This document shows positions 47,316 to 58,869 of a stretch of 64,000 nucleotides of DNA, in pieces. The stretch's first letter is position 1. Each line of letters opens with the position of its first letter. The notes beneath the pieces are model-generated. The model was not told the origin of the DNA and searched no databases. It was given only the letters and a program-made list of their open reading frames with translations. Made by a program: the position numbers and the translations under genes. The stretch spans positions 62,001-126,000 of the forward strand of contig JAJQFD010000042.1 in NCBI GenBank assembly GCA_021201335.1, written 5' to 3'. This stretch comes from Bacteroides sp. (lineage in GTDB: Bacteria > Bacteroidota > Bacteroidia > Bacteroidales > Bacteroidaceae).

Positions 47316-48452
47316 ATGGGAGTGACTATCAGACAGGTGACCAACAAAAAAGAGCTTCATCAATTTATTCGATTTAATTACGAATTATATAAAAACAATC
47401 CTTATTCGGTTCCTGATCTTTATGATGATATGATTAATACTTTTTCGAAAGAGAAAAATGCTGCATTTGAATTTTGTGAAGCAGCTTATTTCCTCGCCTA
47501 TAAAGATGAGAAGCTGGTAGGTCGCATCGCCGGTATCCTCAACCATCGCTCGAATAAAATATGGAATAAAAAAGAAGTTCGTTTCGGATGGATTGATTTT
47601 ATTGATGACCTTGAAGTATCTTGTGCTCTGATCAAAGCTGTGGAAGATTGGGGAAAAGCCCGCGGAATGAATCAGATTCAAGGACCATCCGGTTTTACAG
47701 ATTTTGATGCCGAAGGAATGCTGGTTGAAGGATTCGACCAACTCAGCACTATGGCCACCATTTATAATTACCCCTATTACCCTAAACATATCGAGAAAAT
47801 TGGATTTGAAAAAGATGCCGACTGGGTGGAATTCAAAATATATATACCCGATGCCATCCCGGAGAAGCATAAACGAATATCCGAGCTAATACAGAAAAAA
47901 TATAATCTGAAAATTAAAAAATTCACCTCTGCAAAAAAAATAGCCACCGAATACGGACAGGAGATTTTCAAACTCATGAATGAGGCTTATCAGTCGCTTT
48001 ACAATTACGTTCCTCTCTCTCAAAAGCAAATTGACCAATATATAAAAATGTATCTTCCCATCGTAGATTTAAGGATGATTACCCTTATTACAGATGCCGA
48101 AGATAAACTGGTTGCAGTAGGACTCTCCATGCCTTCTTTATCACAGGCACTCCAAAAAGCAAAAGGACGAATGTTGCCTTTCGGATGGTACTATTTGGTT
48201 AAGGCCCTGTACTTTAAGCGGCGTGCCAAAATGCTTGATCTATTATTGGTTGCTGTAAAACCAGAATACCAGAACAAAGGGGTAAACGCTTTGTTATTTT
48301 ATGATTTAATTCCCATTTATCAGAAATTAGGTTTTATCTTTGCAGAGAGTAACCCGGAATTGGAAATGAACGGTAAGGTACAGGCCCAGTGGGATTACTT
48401 TAAAACGGAACAACATAAGCGCCGCCGGGCCTTTACGAAAAAAATTAATTAA
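47316..48452 (+). CDS. GNAT-fold N-acetyltransferase-like protein
   Basis: 378 residues, cytoplasmic. Two acetyltransferase-like halves can be seen: an N-terminal part (about 5-140; AYFLAYKDEKLVGRIAGILN) and a C-terminal part with LLLVAVKPEYQNKGVNALLF, the acetyl-CoA loop pattern, at about 305-325. Members are widespread in Bacteroidetes without an assigned substrate. The TATCTTTG box at 47269-47276 supports the start. Confidence 0.85.
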   Translation: MGVTIRQVTNKKELHQFIRFNYELYKNNPYSVPDLYDDMINTFSKEKNAAFEFCEAAYFLAYKDEKLVGRIAGILNHRSNKIWNKKEVRFGWIDFIDDLEVSCALIKAVEDWGKARGMNQIQGPSGFTDFDAEGMLVEGFDQLSTMATIYNYPYYPKHIEKIGFEKDADWVEFKIYIPDAIPEKHKRISELIQKKYNLKIKKFTSAKKIATEYGQEIFKLMNEAYQSLYNYVPLSQKQIDQYIKMYLPIVDLRMITLITDAEDKLVAVGLSMPSLSQALQKAKGRMLPFGWYYLVKALYFKRRAKMLDLLLVAVKPEYQNKGVNALLFYDLIPIYQKLGFIFAESNPELEMNGKVQAQWDYFKTEQHKRRRAFTKKIN

Positions 48453-48585
48453 GGAAGATACTATTACACACGAACACAGAGTCTCCGGGAAGTTATAATT
48501 AAATTTAATAATTTAAAAAATAACATTTAAAAACTTCTCCCGTGACTCTGTGTCTGTGTGTTCTATATAAAAAGGAAAAATTGTT

Positions 48586-50439
48586 ATGGAAGAAAAACTA
48601 CAGGAGACAGCGTATACCGAGGATAATATCAAAACGCTTGATTGGAAAGAGCATATCCGTCGCCGTCCCGGTATGTACATTGGAAAACTTGGTGATGGCT
48701 CACACTCTGATGATGGCATCTATGTACTTCTGAAAGAAGCCATGGACAACTCGATCGACGAATATATGATGGGCTATGGAAAGACCATTGAAGTAAAAGT
48801 GAAAGAAGGAAATGTATCAGTCCGCGACCATGGACGTGGTATTCCATTGGGAAAAGTGGTGGATGTAGCCTCTAAGATGAATACAGGTGGTAAATATGAT
48901 TCCAAAGCTTTCAAAAAATCCGTAGGATTGAACGGTGTAGGTATCAAAGCTGTAAATGCACTTTCATCTTACTTCCGTATTTCCAGTTTCCGGGATGGAG
49001 AAATGAAATCCGCAGAATTCGATCAGGGAAATATCATCAGTGAAACGGATATCATCAAAACAGAAGAATCTAATGGTACGCTAACTGAATTTACTCCTGA
49101 TAGTATAATATTTAAAGACTATCAATACCTAAATGAATATATAGAGCCGTTACTAAAGAATTATGTATTCCTGAATTCCGGCCTCACTATTATATTTAAT
49201 GGAAAACGTTTTCATTCCCGTAACGGTTTAGTGGATCTGCTGAATGAAAACATGACTACCGAACCTCTTTACCCCATCATCCACCTGAAAGGAGAGGATA
49301 TTGAAATGGTATTGACACATAGCAACCAGTATGGCGAGGAATACTATTCTTTTGTCAACGGACAGCATACCACACAAGGTGGTACTCATTTATCTGCTTT
49401 CCGCGAAGCGGTAAGTAAAACCATCAAAGAATATTACGCTAAAAATTTCGATTATGCCGATATTCGGAGTGGTATGATCGGTGCCATTAGTATTAAAGTT
49501 GAAGAACCTGTATTCGAATCACAAACGAAAACTAAACTTGGTTCCAAAGATATGGGTCCGGAAGGCCCTTCCGTAGGAAAGTTTATTGGCGATTTTGTTA
49601 AGAAGGAACTGGATAACTACCTACATATTAATAATGAGACCTCTAATATCATGCTCCAGAAAATACAGGAGTCTGAGAAAGAACGAAAAGCTATTGCTGG
49701 TGTTACCAAACTTGCCCGTGAACGGGCGAAAAAGGCTAGCCTGCACAACCGGAAATTACGGGATTGCCGAATACATCTGAATGATACCAGAGGACAGGAC
49801 CAGGAAGAGTCTTCAATTTTTATCACGGAAGGAGATTCAGCCAGTGGATCTATTACTAAAAGTCGGGATGTGAAGACACAGGCCGTATTCAGTCTTCGCG
49901 GTAAACCACTGAATACTTTCGGTCTGACGAAAAAGGTAGTGTACGAAAACGAAGAGTTTAATTTGCTGCAAGCTGCTCTCAATATAGAAGACGGCATTGA
50001 AGGATTGCGCTATAATAAAGTAATTATTGCTACCGATGCCGATGTGGATGGTATGCACATCCGCCTGCTAATGATTACCTTTTTCCTACAATTCTTCCCC
50101 GATCTAATCAAGAAGGGGCATGTCTATATTCTTCAAACACCTCTGTTCCGTGTACGTAATAAGAAGAAAACAAAATACTGCTATACTGATGAAGAACGTC
50201 AGAAAGCCGTTAAAGAATTAGGACCGAATCCAGAGATCACCCGATTCAAAGGTCTGGGTGAAATCTCACCCAATGAGTTCGTGCATTTTATAGGAAAGGA
50301 CATGCGACTGGAATTGGTTTCTTTACGTAAAACCGATCAGGTAAAAGAACTACTGGAATTCTACATGGGTAAAAACACCATGGAGCGACAAAACTTTATT
50401 ATAGATAATCTCGTTATAGAAGAAGATCTTGCACAATAG
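48586..50439 (+). CDS. parE: DNA topoisomerase IV subunit B (GyrB/ParE family)
   Basis: 617 residues. GHKL ATPase ([20 protein letters not shown] with the catalytic Glu/Asn, [23 protein letters not shown]), transducer domain, then Toprim with EGDSASGS and [12 protein letters not shown]. Length is that of a ParE rather than a longer GyrB. It decatenates chromosomes with ParA/ParC-type subunit A, which is not in the window. Followed at 5 bases by coaD and then the S41 protease, an order seen in many Bacteroidales. Confidence 0.93.
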   Translation: MEEKLQETAYTEDNIKTLDWKEHIRRRPGMYIGKLGDGSHSDDGIYVLLKEAMDNSIDEYMMGYGKTIEVKVKEGNVSVRDHGRGIPLGKVVDVASKMNTGGKYDSKAFKKSVGLNGVGIKAVNALSSYFRISSFRDGEMKSAEFDQGNIISETDIIKTEESNGTLTEFTPDSIIFKDYQYLNEYIEPLLKNYVFLNSGLTIIFNGKRFHSRNGLVDLLNENMTTEPLYPIIHLKGEDIEMVLTHSNQYGEEYYSFVNGQHTTQGGTHLSAFREAVSKTIKEYYAKNFDYADIRSGMIGAISIKVEEPVFESQTKTKLGSKDMGPEGPSVGKFIGDFVKKELDNYLHINNETSNIMLQKIQESEKERKAIAGVTKLARERAKKASLHNRKLRDCRIHLNDTRGQDQEESSIFITEGDSASGSITKSRDVKTQAVFSLRGKPLNTFGLTKKVVYENEEFNLLQAALNIEDGIEGLRYNKVIIATDADVDGMHIRLLMITFFLQFFPDLIKKGHVYILQTPLFRVRNKKKTKYCYTDEERQKAVKELGPNPEITRFKGLGEISPNEFVHFIGKDMRLELVSLRKTDQVKELLEFYMGKNTMERQNFIIDNLVIEEDLAQ

Positions 50440-50444
50440 ATACC

Positions 50445-50897
50445 ATGAGAAGAGCTATTTTCCCGGGAACGTTCGACCCGTTTACCATCGGACATTATTC
50501 CGTAGTTACCCGCACCCTGTCCTTTATGGATGAAGTAATTATCGGAATTGGTATTAACGAAAACAAAAATACCTATTTCCCGGTGCAAAAGCGTTTGGAT
50601 ATGATCCGTGACTTCTACAAAGAGGAATCCCGGATTAAAGTAATGGCTTATGATTGTCTCACAATTGACTTTGCACAGCAAGAAAACGCACAGTTTATCA
50701 TTCGGGGAATCCGCACGGTAAAAGACTTCGAGTATGAAGAAACCATCGCAGATATCAACCGTAAACTGGCCAACATCGAAACTATCCTCCTGTTTACGGA
50801 ACCGGAACTTAGCTGTGTAAGTTCAACCATTGTGCGGGAATTATTAAGTTATAATAAAGATATTAGTCAGTTCTTACCACAAGGAATGAAATTATGA
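50445..50897 (+). CDS. coaD: Phosphopantetheine adenylyltransferase
   Basis: 150 residues with the nucleotidyltransferase T/HxGH-type motif [35 protein letters not shown] and the substrate loop SSTIVRELL, all typical of CoaD. It adenylates 4'-phosphopantetheine to dephospho-CoA. Its stop overlaps the start of the S41 peptidase by four bases, so translation is probably coupled. Confidence 0.97.
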   Translation: MRRAIFPGTFDPFTIGHYSVVTRTLSFMDEVIIGIGINENKNTYFPVQKRLDMIRDFYKEESRIKVMAYDCLTIDFAQQENAQFIIRGIRTVKDFEYEETIADINRKLANIETILLFTEPELSCVSSTIVRELLSYNKDISQFLPQGMKL

Positions 50898-52519
50898 AAC
50901 ATTTGTATGTATATCTGATAAGCTTCCTGATCGGAAGTTGTCTCTGCATAAATGATGCGGTGGCACAATCAAAAGGAAATATGGCTGCTCAAAAACTTCA
51001 GATGGCAGAATTCGTCATTGCTAATCTGTATGTAGATGAGGTAAACGAAGAAAAACTAGTGGAAGAGGCCATTATTAAAATGCTGGCCCAGCTAGATCCC
51101 CATTCAGCATATTCTACCCCCGAAGAAGTAAAAAAAATGCAGGAACCACTGGTCGGCAATTTCGAAGGGATTGGGGTGCAATTTAATATGATTGAGGATA
51201 CATTGTTTGTTATCCAGCCCGTTAGTAATGGTCCTTCCGAAAAAGTAGGCATCCTGGCCGGAGATAGAATTGTGGCTGTCAATGACACAGCTATTGCCGG
51301 CGTAAATATGGGCACGGAAGAAATTATGCGTCGCCTTCGGGGGCCGAAAGATTCTAAAGTAAATCTTACTATTGTTCGCCGTGGAGTCAAAGATCCGCTT
51401 CTATTCACGGTAAAAAGAGATAAAATCCCTATCTACAGTTTGGATGCTTCTTATATGATTGCACCCAAAATTGGATACATTCGTATCAACCGGTTTGGAG
51501 CTACCACTCCCGAAGAATTTACCAAAGCTCTCAATGACCTAAAAAAGAAAGGCATGGGTGATCTCATTCTCGACCTGCAAGGTAATGGCGGTGGTTATCT
51601 CAATGCTGCAATTGATTTGGCCAACGAATTTCTGGCTGCCAAAGAATTAATCGTATATACCGAAGGTCGTAATTCCCGCCGAAGCGACTTCTTTGCCAAA
51701 GGAAACGGTAAATTCCGCAATGGCCGCTTAATAATATTAGTAGATGAATATTCTGCTTCCGCGAGCGAAATTGTGAGTGGTGCCATACAAGACTGGGACA
51801 GAGGTGTTATCGTTGGTCGCCGTACCTTCGGAAAAGGTTTAGTACAAAGACAGATAGACCTTCCTGACAATTCGATGATCCGTCTGACAGTTGCCCGTTA
51901 CTATACGCCTTCCGGACGCAGCATCCAGAAACCTTATAACACGAGTTTGAGCTCTAATATAAATGACGAAGAGAGCCGGGAAAGATACGATCATGAATTA
52001 ATAGATCGTTATAACAGTGGTGAAATGCAAAGCGCCGACAGTATTCACTTTCCCGATTCTCTGAAATATGAAACGGAAAATCTGGGGAGAACCGTGTATG
52101 GCGGCGGTGGCATTATGCCCGACTATTATGTGCCAATCGACACAACTTTTTATACCAACTTTTACCGACAACTATGGACGAAAGGGGTAGTGATAAAAAC
52201 GACGATGAATTACATTGAGAAGAACAGAAGTAATTTGTTGAACCAATACAAGAAATTTTCCAATTTCAACAGACAATTCACAATCAATAATGAAATCCTG
52301 AATTCCCTAAAAAGTCTGTCTGAACAGGCTGAAATTGAGTTTAAAGAAGACGAATACAATATTTCCCTTCCTCTAATAAAAGCTCAGTTAAAAGCATATA
52401 TTGCCCGTGATCTTTGGGATATGAATGAATATTTCCAAGTCATCAACGATCGAAATGAAGCAGTAATCCGAGCCTTGGAGCTACTTAACTCTGGCGAATA
52501 TGAAAAAATATTGCAATAA
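50894..52519 (+). CDS. S41-family C-terminal processing peptidase
   Basis: 541 residues, Sec signal ([11 protein letters not shown]). A PDZ domain (about 90-170; [17 protein letters not shown]) precedes the S41 protease domain: catalytic Ser in [16 protein letters not shown] (about 286) and Lys in GKGLVQ (about 313), plus [18 protein letters not shown]. Acts in the periplasm on protein C-termini. The C-terminal extension of about 160 residues is the form usual in Bacteroidetes. Confidence 0.95.
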   Translation: MKHLYVYLISFLIGSCLCINDAVAQSKGNMAAQKLQMAEFVIANLYVDEVNEEKLVEEAIIKMLAQLDPHSAYSTPEEVKKMQEPLVGNFEGIGVQFNMIEDTLFVIQPVSNGPSEKVGILAGDRIVAVNDTAIAGVNMGTEEIMRRLRGPKDSKVNLTIVRRGVKDPLLFTVKRDKIPIYSLDASYMIAPKIGYIRINRFGATTPEEFTKALNDLKKKGMGDLILDLQGNGGGYLNAAIDLANEFLAAKELIVYTEGRNSRRSDFFAKGNGKFRNGRLIILVDEYSASASEIVSGAIQDWDRGVIVGRRTFGKGLVQRQIDLPDNSMIRLTVARYYTPSGRSIQKPYNTSLSSNINDEESRERYDHELIDRYNSGEMQSADSIHFPDSLKYETENLGRTVYGGGGIMPDYYVPIDTTFYTNFYRQLWTKGVVIKTTMNYIEKNRSNLLNQYKKFSNFNRQFTINNEILNSLKSLSEQAEIEFKEDEYNISLPLIKAQLKAYIARDLWDMNEYFQVINDRNEAVIRALELLNSGEYEKILQ

Positions 52520-52639
52520 CTAAAGCGATTCTGCTTACTGAAATTGCTACTAGCATTCGTCTCAAATTCTACCGGGATTTGGGACGGATACTACCAGAAT
52601 TAACCCGAAATGCTACCGTCTTTTCTATGCTGGATAAAT

Positions 52640-53284
52640 TTAATAATTCCTCAGTTGCAAATTACAAGTCGATGTCAGCTTCTCATTCTCCGGGAATAAC
52701 CAACTGTTCACCCACTTATTTACATATACATTCAAGAAGGCACACCCTGTTCCGATAGCTGCCCCTGCCAATATATCTGAAGGATAATGCACCCCCTGAT
52801 TCATCCGGGCAAAACCTACAGAAGTTGCCCAGAGTACCGAAGGAGCAATAACATACCATTTCGGATACTTGATGGATAATGATGTAGTCAACGCAAAAGC
52901 GGTAGCCGTATGTGCAGAAGGAAAAGAAGGACTTGATTCTTTATCCCGGGGAACGATTTTATCCGGGTACCGTTTATAAGGACGTTCCCGATCAACCATA
53001 TACTTCAATCCGTAAGTTAAGGCAAAAGCTCCTCCCACCGTAGTACCAATATAAACGGCATCTTTCAACAAAGATTCATCGTTCTGGATAGCCGCATAAA
53101 CCGCCATTCCAATAGGAACACCAAGAACAATATAGGGAGTTGACTCGGAAATCCCCTTACTAAAGTTTCTCACCCCTTTATTATCCCAGCTATTTACCTT
53201 TTTAAGTATATTGATATCCCAGTTCTGTGAATATGCTACAGAAAAAGGAAGAAAACATAATATGAATAGTATTTTCTTAGCCAT
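52640..53284 (-). CDS. PAP2-superfamily membrane phosphatase
   Basis: 214 residues, signal and about five helices. The three PAP2 motifs are present: KYMVDRERPYKR, SPSFPSAHTATAF and ARMNQGVHYPSDILAG. It dephosphorylates a lipid phosphate (for example undecaprenyl pyrophosphate or a PA-type lipid) at the outer face of the inner membrane. A TATCTTTG box at 53313-53320 gives a short leader. It diverges from the AraC gene. Confidence 0.94.
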   Translation of the reverse strand: MAKKILFILCFLPFSVAYSQNWDINILKKVNSWDNKGVRNFSKGISESTPYIVLGVPIGMAVYAAIQNDESLLKDAVYIGTTVGGAFALTYGLKYMVDRERPYKRYPDKIVPRDKESSPSFPSAHTATAFALTTSLSIKYPKWYVIAPSVLWATSVGFARMNQGVHYPSDILAGAAIGTGCAFLNVYVNKWVNSWLFPENEKLTSTCNLQLRNY

Positions 53285-53312
53285 GTATCATTTTGTTAAC
53301 CTTACTTCGGAA

Positions 53313-53320
53313 CAAAGATA
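53313..53320 (-). promoter_or_regulatory. -7 box of the PAP2 gene
   Basis: TATCTTTG on the minus strand, 29 bases before ATG 53284; divergent from the AraC promoter. Confidence 0.65.
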
Positions 53321-53353
53321 GACTAAAAATGGCATGTTATGCTAAAAAACTTC

Positions 53354-53361
53354 TATCTTTG
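53354..53361 (+). promoter_or_regulatory. -7 box of the AraC gene
   Basis: TATCTTTG 27 bases before ATG 53388. With the PAP2 box it forms a compact divergent promoter region. Confidence 0.65.
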
Positions 53362-53387
53362 TTTTAGAAATAACCCCATCAATATCC

Positions 53388-54287
53388 ATGACTAAGGATG
53401 ATCGTCATAAAAGGTTGACAGATTGCACAACAAGCCTCCAGGCAACCGACGGCTTTATGATTCTTCATAAAGAAGCCAAAGGCTTTCATTCTCCATTGGA
53501 AAAATGCACCCAGAACTGCATGCTTTTTCTTCTGAAAGGTGAGCTCTTGGTGAATAGCGAAGAATATCCAGGTACAACATTACGAAAAGGACAATTTATA
53601 CTTCAGGCCATTGGCTCTAAACTGGAGCTACTTGCCCTTACCCATGTGGAATATTTGGTTTACCGGTTTAACGAAATTCCTCAGATATGCGAAGAAAAAT
53701 TCCAAGAAGTGTTGAAATTATCCGAAGCTCCCCTTACCTATACGCCGCTGCTCAATATCCCTAAACTGGGAAGAGTTCTTTACGATATTTATGATTACCT
53801 CAATGAAGAGCAAAAACCCTGTAACAAATACCTTGACTTGAAAAGTCAGGAATTAATGTACCTTTTGCTTTTTTATTATCCGTTACCCCAATTAAATATC
53901 TTTTTCTACCCTATCAGCCGATATACGGAAAGCTTTCATTATTTCGTTATGCAAAACTACGATAAAGTGAAAAACGTAGAAGACTTTGCCCACCTCGGTG
54001 GATATACCACCACTACTTTTCGCCGATTATTTAAAAACATGTACGGAGAACCTGTATATGAATGGATTCTTAATAAGAAACGGGAAGGAATACTTCACGA
54101 CCTGCAATACACGAAAGAACGAATTACAGAAATTAGTAATCGCTATGGTTTTGATTCTCTGTCTCATTTCGCTCATTTCTGCAAAGCATCTTTTGGGGAT
54201 TCACCACGGGCACTCCGTAACCGCGCCGCCAAGGGAGAAATTTTGTATATGCCTATTAAGGGGACCAGCCCTACCGATTCAAACTAA
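53388..54287 (+). CDS. AraC-family transcriptional regulator
   Basis: 299 residues: an N-terminal sensing domain (about 1-165, cupin-like) and the AraC double helix-turn-helix (about 195-290; VEDFAHLGGYTTTTFRRLFK, RITEISNRYGFDSLSHFAHF). It is placed just before the GH3 gene in the same direction and near GH42/GH43/GH28 genes, so it may control the pectin-type cluster. The -7 box TATCTTTG at 53354-53361 gives a very short leader. Confidence 0.9.
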   Translation: MTKDDRHKRLTDCTTSLQATDGFMILHKEAKGFHSPLEKCTQNCMLFLLKGELLVNSEEYPGTTLRKGQFILQAIGSKLELLALTHVEYLVYRFNEIPQICEEKFQEVLKLSEAPLTYTPLLNIPKLGRVLYDIYDYLNEEQKPCNKYLDLKSQELMYLLLFYYPLPQLNIFFYPISRYTESFHYFVMQNYDKVKNVEDFAHLGGYTTTTFRRLFKNMYGEPVYEWILNKKREGILHDLQYTKERITEISNRYGFDSLSHFAHFCKASFGDSPRALRNRAAKGEILYMPIKGTSPTDSN

Positions 54288-54363
54288 TAACATCACTCAT
54301 TAATGCCTATGTTTTTGAAAAATGCCGAAACTTATTTCTAACCCCTAAAATATAAATAACCTT

Positions 54364-56728
54364 ATGCCGATGAAACTTAAATTTATTGTTGTGTGTTTAC
54401 TAATCCCTGTATTTCTTTTTGCTCAAAAAAGCAGCCCCATCTATAAAAAAGGCTGGATCGACTTTAACAAGAATGGCAAAAAAAGACATTTACGAAGATC
54501 CTTCAGCCCATATAGAAGACAGGATAAACGACCTTCTTTCTCAAATGACCCTGGAGGAAAAAACTTGCCAGATGGCCACACTGTATGGAAGCGGACGTGT
54601 ATTAGAAGATCCTCTTCCTACCCCTGAATGGAAAAACTCATTGTGGAAAGATGGTATTGGCAATATAGATGAGCAACACAACGGATTAGGGAAATTTCGT
54701 TCCGAATATTCATTTCCTTACGGTAAGTCCGTTGAAGCAAGACAAACCATTCAACGCTGGTTTGTTGAAGAAACACGTCTGGGAATTCCTGTTGATTATA
54801 CAAACGAAGGTATTCGCGGATTGTGTCATGACCGTGCAACCATGTTTCCAGCCCAGTGCGGACAGGGTGCCACCTGGAACAAAGAACTAATCGCAAAAAT
54901 CGCAGAAGTAGAAGCGACCGAAGCCCTTGCTCTGGGATATACTAATATTTATTCTCCTATCCTGGATATCGCACAAGATCCTCGCTGGGGAAGAGTAGTA
55001 GAATGTTACAGCGAAGATCCTTACCTTGTTTCACAACTCGGGAAACAAATGATCCTCGGTCTGCAGAAGAATAACCTGGTAGCAACCCCCAAGCATTTTG
55101 CTGTTTATAGCATCCCTGTCGGCGGACGCGATGGAGGTACACGAACAGATCCTCATGTGGCACCACGGGAAATGCGAACACTCTACCTGGAACCTTTCCG
55201 GGTTGCATTCCAGGAAGCAAACGCTTTAGGTGTAATGAGCTCCTATAACGATTACGATGGTATACCAGTCACCGGAAGCCCTTATTTCCTGACAGATATA
55301 CTCCGCAAAGAATGGGGATTTAAGGGATATGTTGTTTCCGACAGTGAAGCTGTGGAGTTTATCCAAACAAAACACCGGATTGCAAAAACCCCCGAAGAAG
55401 CCGCCGCCATATCTGTAAATGCGGGGCTCAACATCCGCACCAATTTCACTCCACCCGAAGACTTTGTACTGCCATTACGCAAAGCAGTTGGCCAAGGGCT
55501 GGTAACGATGGAAACTATAGACAGCCGGGTAAAAGACATATTAAGAGTAAAATTCGGATTGGGTCTTTTCGATAATCCTTATACCGGAGATGCGAAACAA
55601 GCGGAAAAGGTGGTTCATAGTAAAGAACATCAGGAAATAGCCTTAGAAGTCGCACGCCAATCCATTGTCTTGCTGAAGAATGAAAATAATCTGCTACCAT
55701 TGGATAAAAATATTCAGTCTATCGCTATTATTGGTCCCAATGCGGATGAGAAAAAACAGATGATTTGCCGTTACGGTCCGGCTAATCCTCCCATTATTAC
55801 TTTGTATGAAGGATTAAAAAGTTTTCTGCCATCAGCCAAAATAAATTACGCAAAGGGCTGCGAAATTGTGGACGATAGATATCCCTTGAGCGAAATTCTA
55901 CCTCAACCATTGAATGAGAAAGAAGCTGGAATGATTGCAGAAGCTGTTGAAGCAGCCAAAGCTTCCGAGGTAGTGATTCTGGTATTGGAAGGTTCCGAAG
56001 TTACGGTTAGAGAAGATAAATCACGCACAGATTTAAACCTTCCGGGTCGTCAGATGGATTTACTGAAAGCGGTAGAAGCAACCGGCAAACCTATCGTTTT
56101 AGTGTTGATGGATGGACGAGCCGCCACCATTAATTATGCACAGGAACATATTCCAGCTATCGTGCATGCCTGGTTTCCTGGAGAGTTTGGAGGAAAAGCA
56201 ATACCCGAAGTCCTTTTCGGAGATTATAACCCTGGAGGAAAACTCGCAGTTACTTTCCCTAAATCAATAGGACAAATTCCTTTTGCCTTCCCATTTAAGC
56301 CCGGATCAGATGTGGCGACAAAAAATGCTGTTTATGGAGCCTTGTATCCTTTCGGATATGGTCTAAGTTACACAACATTTGAATATTCAAATCTGACAAT
56401 AACACCTAAAAAACAAACTCCATCTGGCAATATTACTGTTACCGCCACCATCAAAAATACCGGTAACCGAAAAGGAGATGAAGTGGTTCAATTATATATC
56501 CGAGACGAATACAGCAGTGTAACTACTTATACGAAAGTATTAAGAGGATTCGAACGAATCACCCTGGAGCCTGGCGAGTCAAAAGAAGTATCATTCACTC
56601 TTACCCCTCATGATTTGGCTATCTGGGACATCAACAATAAATTCTCAGTAGAACCAGGTACTTTTGAAGTACAAGTTGGAACCTCATCACAGGATATTAA
56701 ACTGAAAGACAGATTTGAGGTAAATTGA
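54364..56728 (+). pseudogene. Glycoside hydrolase family 3, frameshifted
   Basis: ATG 54364 (or 54370) opens a Sec signal (VVCLLIPVFLFAQ), GWIDFNKNG and then a run of seven A (54478-54484). With six A the frame continues KKDIYEDPSAHIEDRIN into the long frame to 56728, about 788 codons. The body has the GH3 N-terminal barrel (nucleophile region GYVVSDSEAV), the GH3-C domain and an Fn3-like domain (about 680-780). Predicted secreted beta-glycosidase, specificity (glucosidase or xylosidase) not clear. The indel may be a sequencing error. Confidence 0.87.
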
Positions 56729-56736
56729 TAATTCCG

Positions 56737-56764
56737 TTTGGGCATCCGTAAGGGATGCCCAAAT
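56737..56764. terminator. Terminator between GH3 and GH42
   Basis: TTTGGGCATCC pairs with GGATGCCCAAA around GTAAG, between convergent genes. Confidence 0.85.
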
Positions 56765-56796
56765 TTCAACTGATCAAGCAAACTATTGTCTGGATA

Positions 56797-58869
56797 CTAA
56801 ATTTTAAACACCAAAACCCCAGCTGTGGGTATCATCTCCTCTCCAATTAATAAATTCGCACCTTTCGGCAAATCAAATTTATATGGTTTATCCGAATAAT
56901 TCAAAACGATCCCAAAGCCATTGCGATACTCCATTGTAACTCCATAAGGCAAATCCATTACCGGAATTTGAATAGTAGTGTATAACTTCTTTAGTACTTC
57001 TGTTTCCAAAGAGCCATCTGTTGAATCTACTCCAACATACGTAACAGTTCCTTTACCTAATTTACGGAATGTAACACCCGGTTTCCCTTCATAAAACTCA
57101 TTGGAATAGGTAGCCCATACCTGCGAATCCTTACCGGGAGTAAGAATCTCTCCCCATGTATTCCAGGTATAATTCTTTTCATCCATTTGAATGATACCCG
57201 GGTCTTCGGGCAATAATAGATCGTAAAAATCCATGCTATTTCCAGTCAAATCATTGATCAAAGAACCGAAAGGAGCTTCAAACAATCTTCCCATCCGATC
57301 TTTATGAGCCGTACGACAGGTTAATACGAGATTTCCGCCCTGCATAACATAGTCCATCCAGCGTTGAACCAGTTCTTTATCTGCTAGCTGATACGCTGGA
57401 ACAATCATCACGGGATAATCCTCGAAATTCTTCTCTTCCGTAATGAAATCAACGGGAGCTCCGAAGCTTTTCAACGGACGGTAATACTTATCAATATGCT
57501 TTTCAGTATCCCACGTCACATTTTGTTTTTGCCGTTGAATGCTCCAACCATTTTCATGATTGTGCAGGATAGCAGTTTTCCGCGCCAGGTATTCTTTCGG
57601 TTTATCTTCACGAGGTGCGTAATGTTTCCTTAACAGCTTTATCTCTTCGATAAATTGTTGATATTCCTGCCCGCCGGGAGTCACAGTCACTCCATCCGTG
57701 TCTACAATTCCATAATGATATTGTTCGGTGCCAAACAAGGGTTGCCGATACCGATATGTACATATAAAATCACTACCACCTGCAAATACGCTCCACATCC
57801 ATAAACGAACAGCGCCGGGAAGAGGTTGAGGATTGATCGACCCCCAGTTTACCTGCCCGGGTTGTAATTCCATTACACCATACGTTCCCTGAAAAGGACG
57901 GAAAAAGTCATTGGCTTTGGCAATACGCAACGGATTACCCACCCGGTAACCTCTTCGACCGATTCCTTCATTATCACCATATACCATATAGCGGGTATAT
58001 ACCTGGAAATCCAGTGTTTTACTTCCGCCGATATGACCTTCATCGTAGTTAGGAATATAATTAGTTACCACCCATTGATCTTTCGAATATTTCCGGATAA
58101 GCAAACATTGTTGGTCCAGAAAATCATTGGTTTGCCCCGCAGCAAAACGACGATAATCCAGTATCTGATGATGGTTCATAAACATCTGGCGAGTCTTGGG
58201 TAGGGTTATTTCATCAAACGAGCTATATACTTCACTCCAAAAAGCAGTACCCCACGCATCATTCAATGCTTTTATATGGTTATTGTACTTCTTTCTGAGA
58301 AAATCCCGGAAACCCTGTTCAGCTTTCGGATTATAATCGAACTGAACAGCAGGTTCATTATCCAGTTGCCAACCAATAATGCGGGAATCCTTTCCATAAT
58401 GTTGAGCCAGTTTTTCAATCATCTTGTAAGATAGCTCTCTGTATAATGGAGAAGCAAACGAAGCATGCTGTCGGGCACCATGATCAAGTACAGTTCCATC
58501 CTCCAGTTTCACACGTATTTCGGGATATTTCCGGGTCATCCAAACCGGAGGAGTGGCAGTAGAAGTACACATTACTACCTTCAGATTATATTTCGCGGCC
58601 AATGCCACAGCACGATCCAACCAGGCAAAATCGTATTTTCCTTCTTCCGGCTCGAGTTGAGCCCAGGCGAATTCAGCAAAATGAGTAAATTCAAATCCCA
58701 AGTCACGCATTTGCTTGAAATCACATTCCCACTGGCTTTCATCCCAATGCTCGGGATAATAATAGACACCGGTCTGGGTAAGATCTTTATCGTTAAACCA
58801 TTGTTGTGCCTGAAGTTGAGGGGATAATGATAAAAAGCATAGAAATAACAGAGAGAATAATTGTTTCAT
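56797..58869 (-). CDS. Beta-galactosidase, GH42
   Basis: 690 residues, Sec signal. The GH42 start GVYYYPEHWDESQWECDFKQ is present; acid/base Glu is in GWQLDNEPAVQFDYN (about 172), nucleophile candidate in VMELQPGQVNWG (about 333). A trimerisation domain and a small beta domain follow. It removes beta-galactose from oligosaccharides, plausibly galactan side chains of rhamnogalacturonan I. Its start overlaps the preceding GH43-like gene by four bases, so the two are translationally coupled. Confidence 0.93.
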   Translation of the reverse strand: MKQLFSLLFLCFLSLSPQLQAQQWFNDKDLTQTGVYYYPEHWDESQWECDFKQMRDLGFEFTHFAEFAWAQLEPEEGKYDFAWLDRAVALAAKYNLKVVMCTSTATPPVWMTRKYPEIRVKLEDGTVLDHGARQHASFASPLYRELSYKMIEKLAQHYGKDSRIIGWQLDNEPAVQFDYNPKAEQGFRDFLRKKYNNHIKALNDAWGTAFWSEVYSSFDEITLPKTRQMFMNHHQILDYRRFAAGQTNDFLDQQCLLIRKYSKDQWVVTNYIPNYDEGHIGGSKTLDFQVYTRYMVYGDNEGIGRRGYRVGNPLRIAKANDFFRPFQGTYGVMELQPGQVNWGSINPQPLPGAVRLWMWSVFAGGSDFICTYRYRQPLFGTEQYHYGIVDTDGVTVTPGGQEYQQFIEEIKLLRKHYAPREDKPKEYLARKTAILHNHENGWSIQRQKQNVTWDTEKHIDKYYRPLKSFGAPVDFITEEKNFEDYPVMIVPAYQLADKELVQRWMDYVMQGGNLVLTCRTAHKDRMGRLFEAPFGSLINDLTGNSMDFYDLLLPEDPGIIQMDEKNYTWNTWGEILTPGKDSQVWATYSNEFYEGKPGVTFRKLGKGTVTYVGVDSTDGSLETEVLKKLYTTIQIPVMDLPYGVTMEYRNGFGIVLNYSDKPYKFDLPKGANLLIGEEMIPTAGVLVFKI

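Noticed and set aside
47385..47870. 161-codon antisense frame inside the GNAT-like gene
   Set aside because: Lies wholly within a well-supported gene with its own promoter and no own motif.
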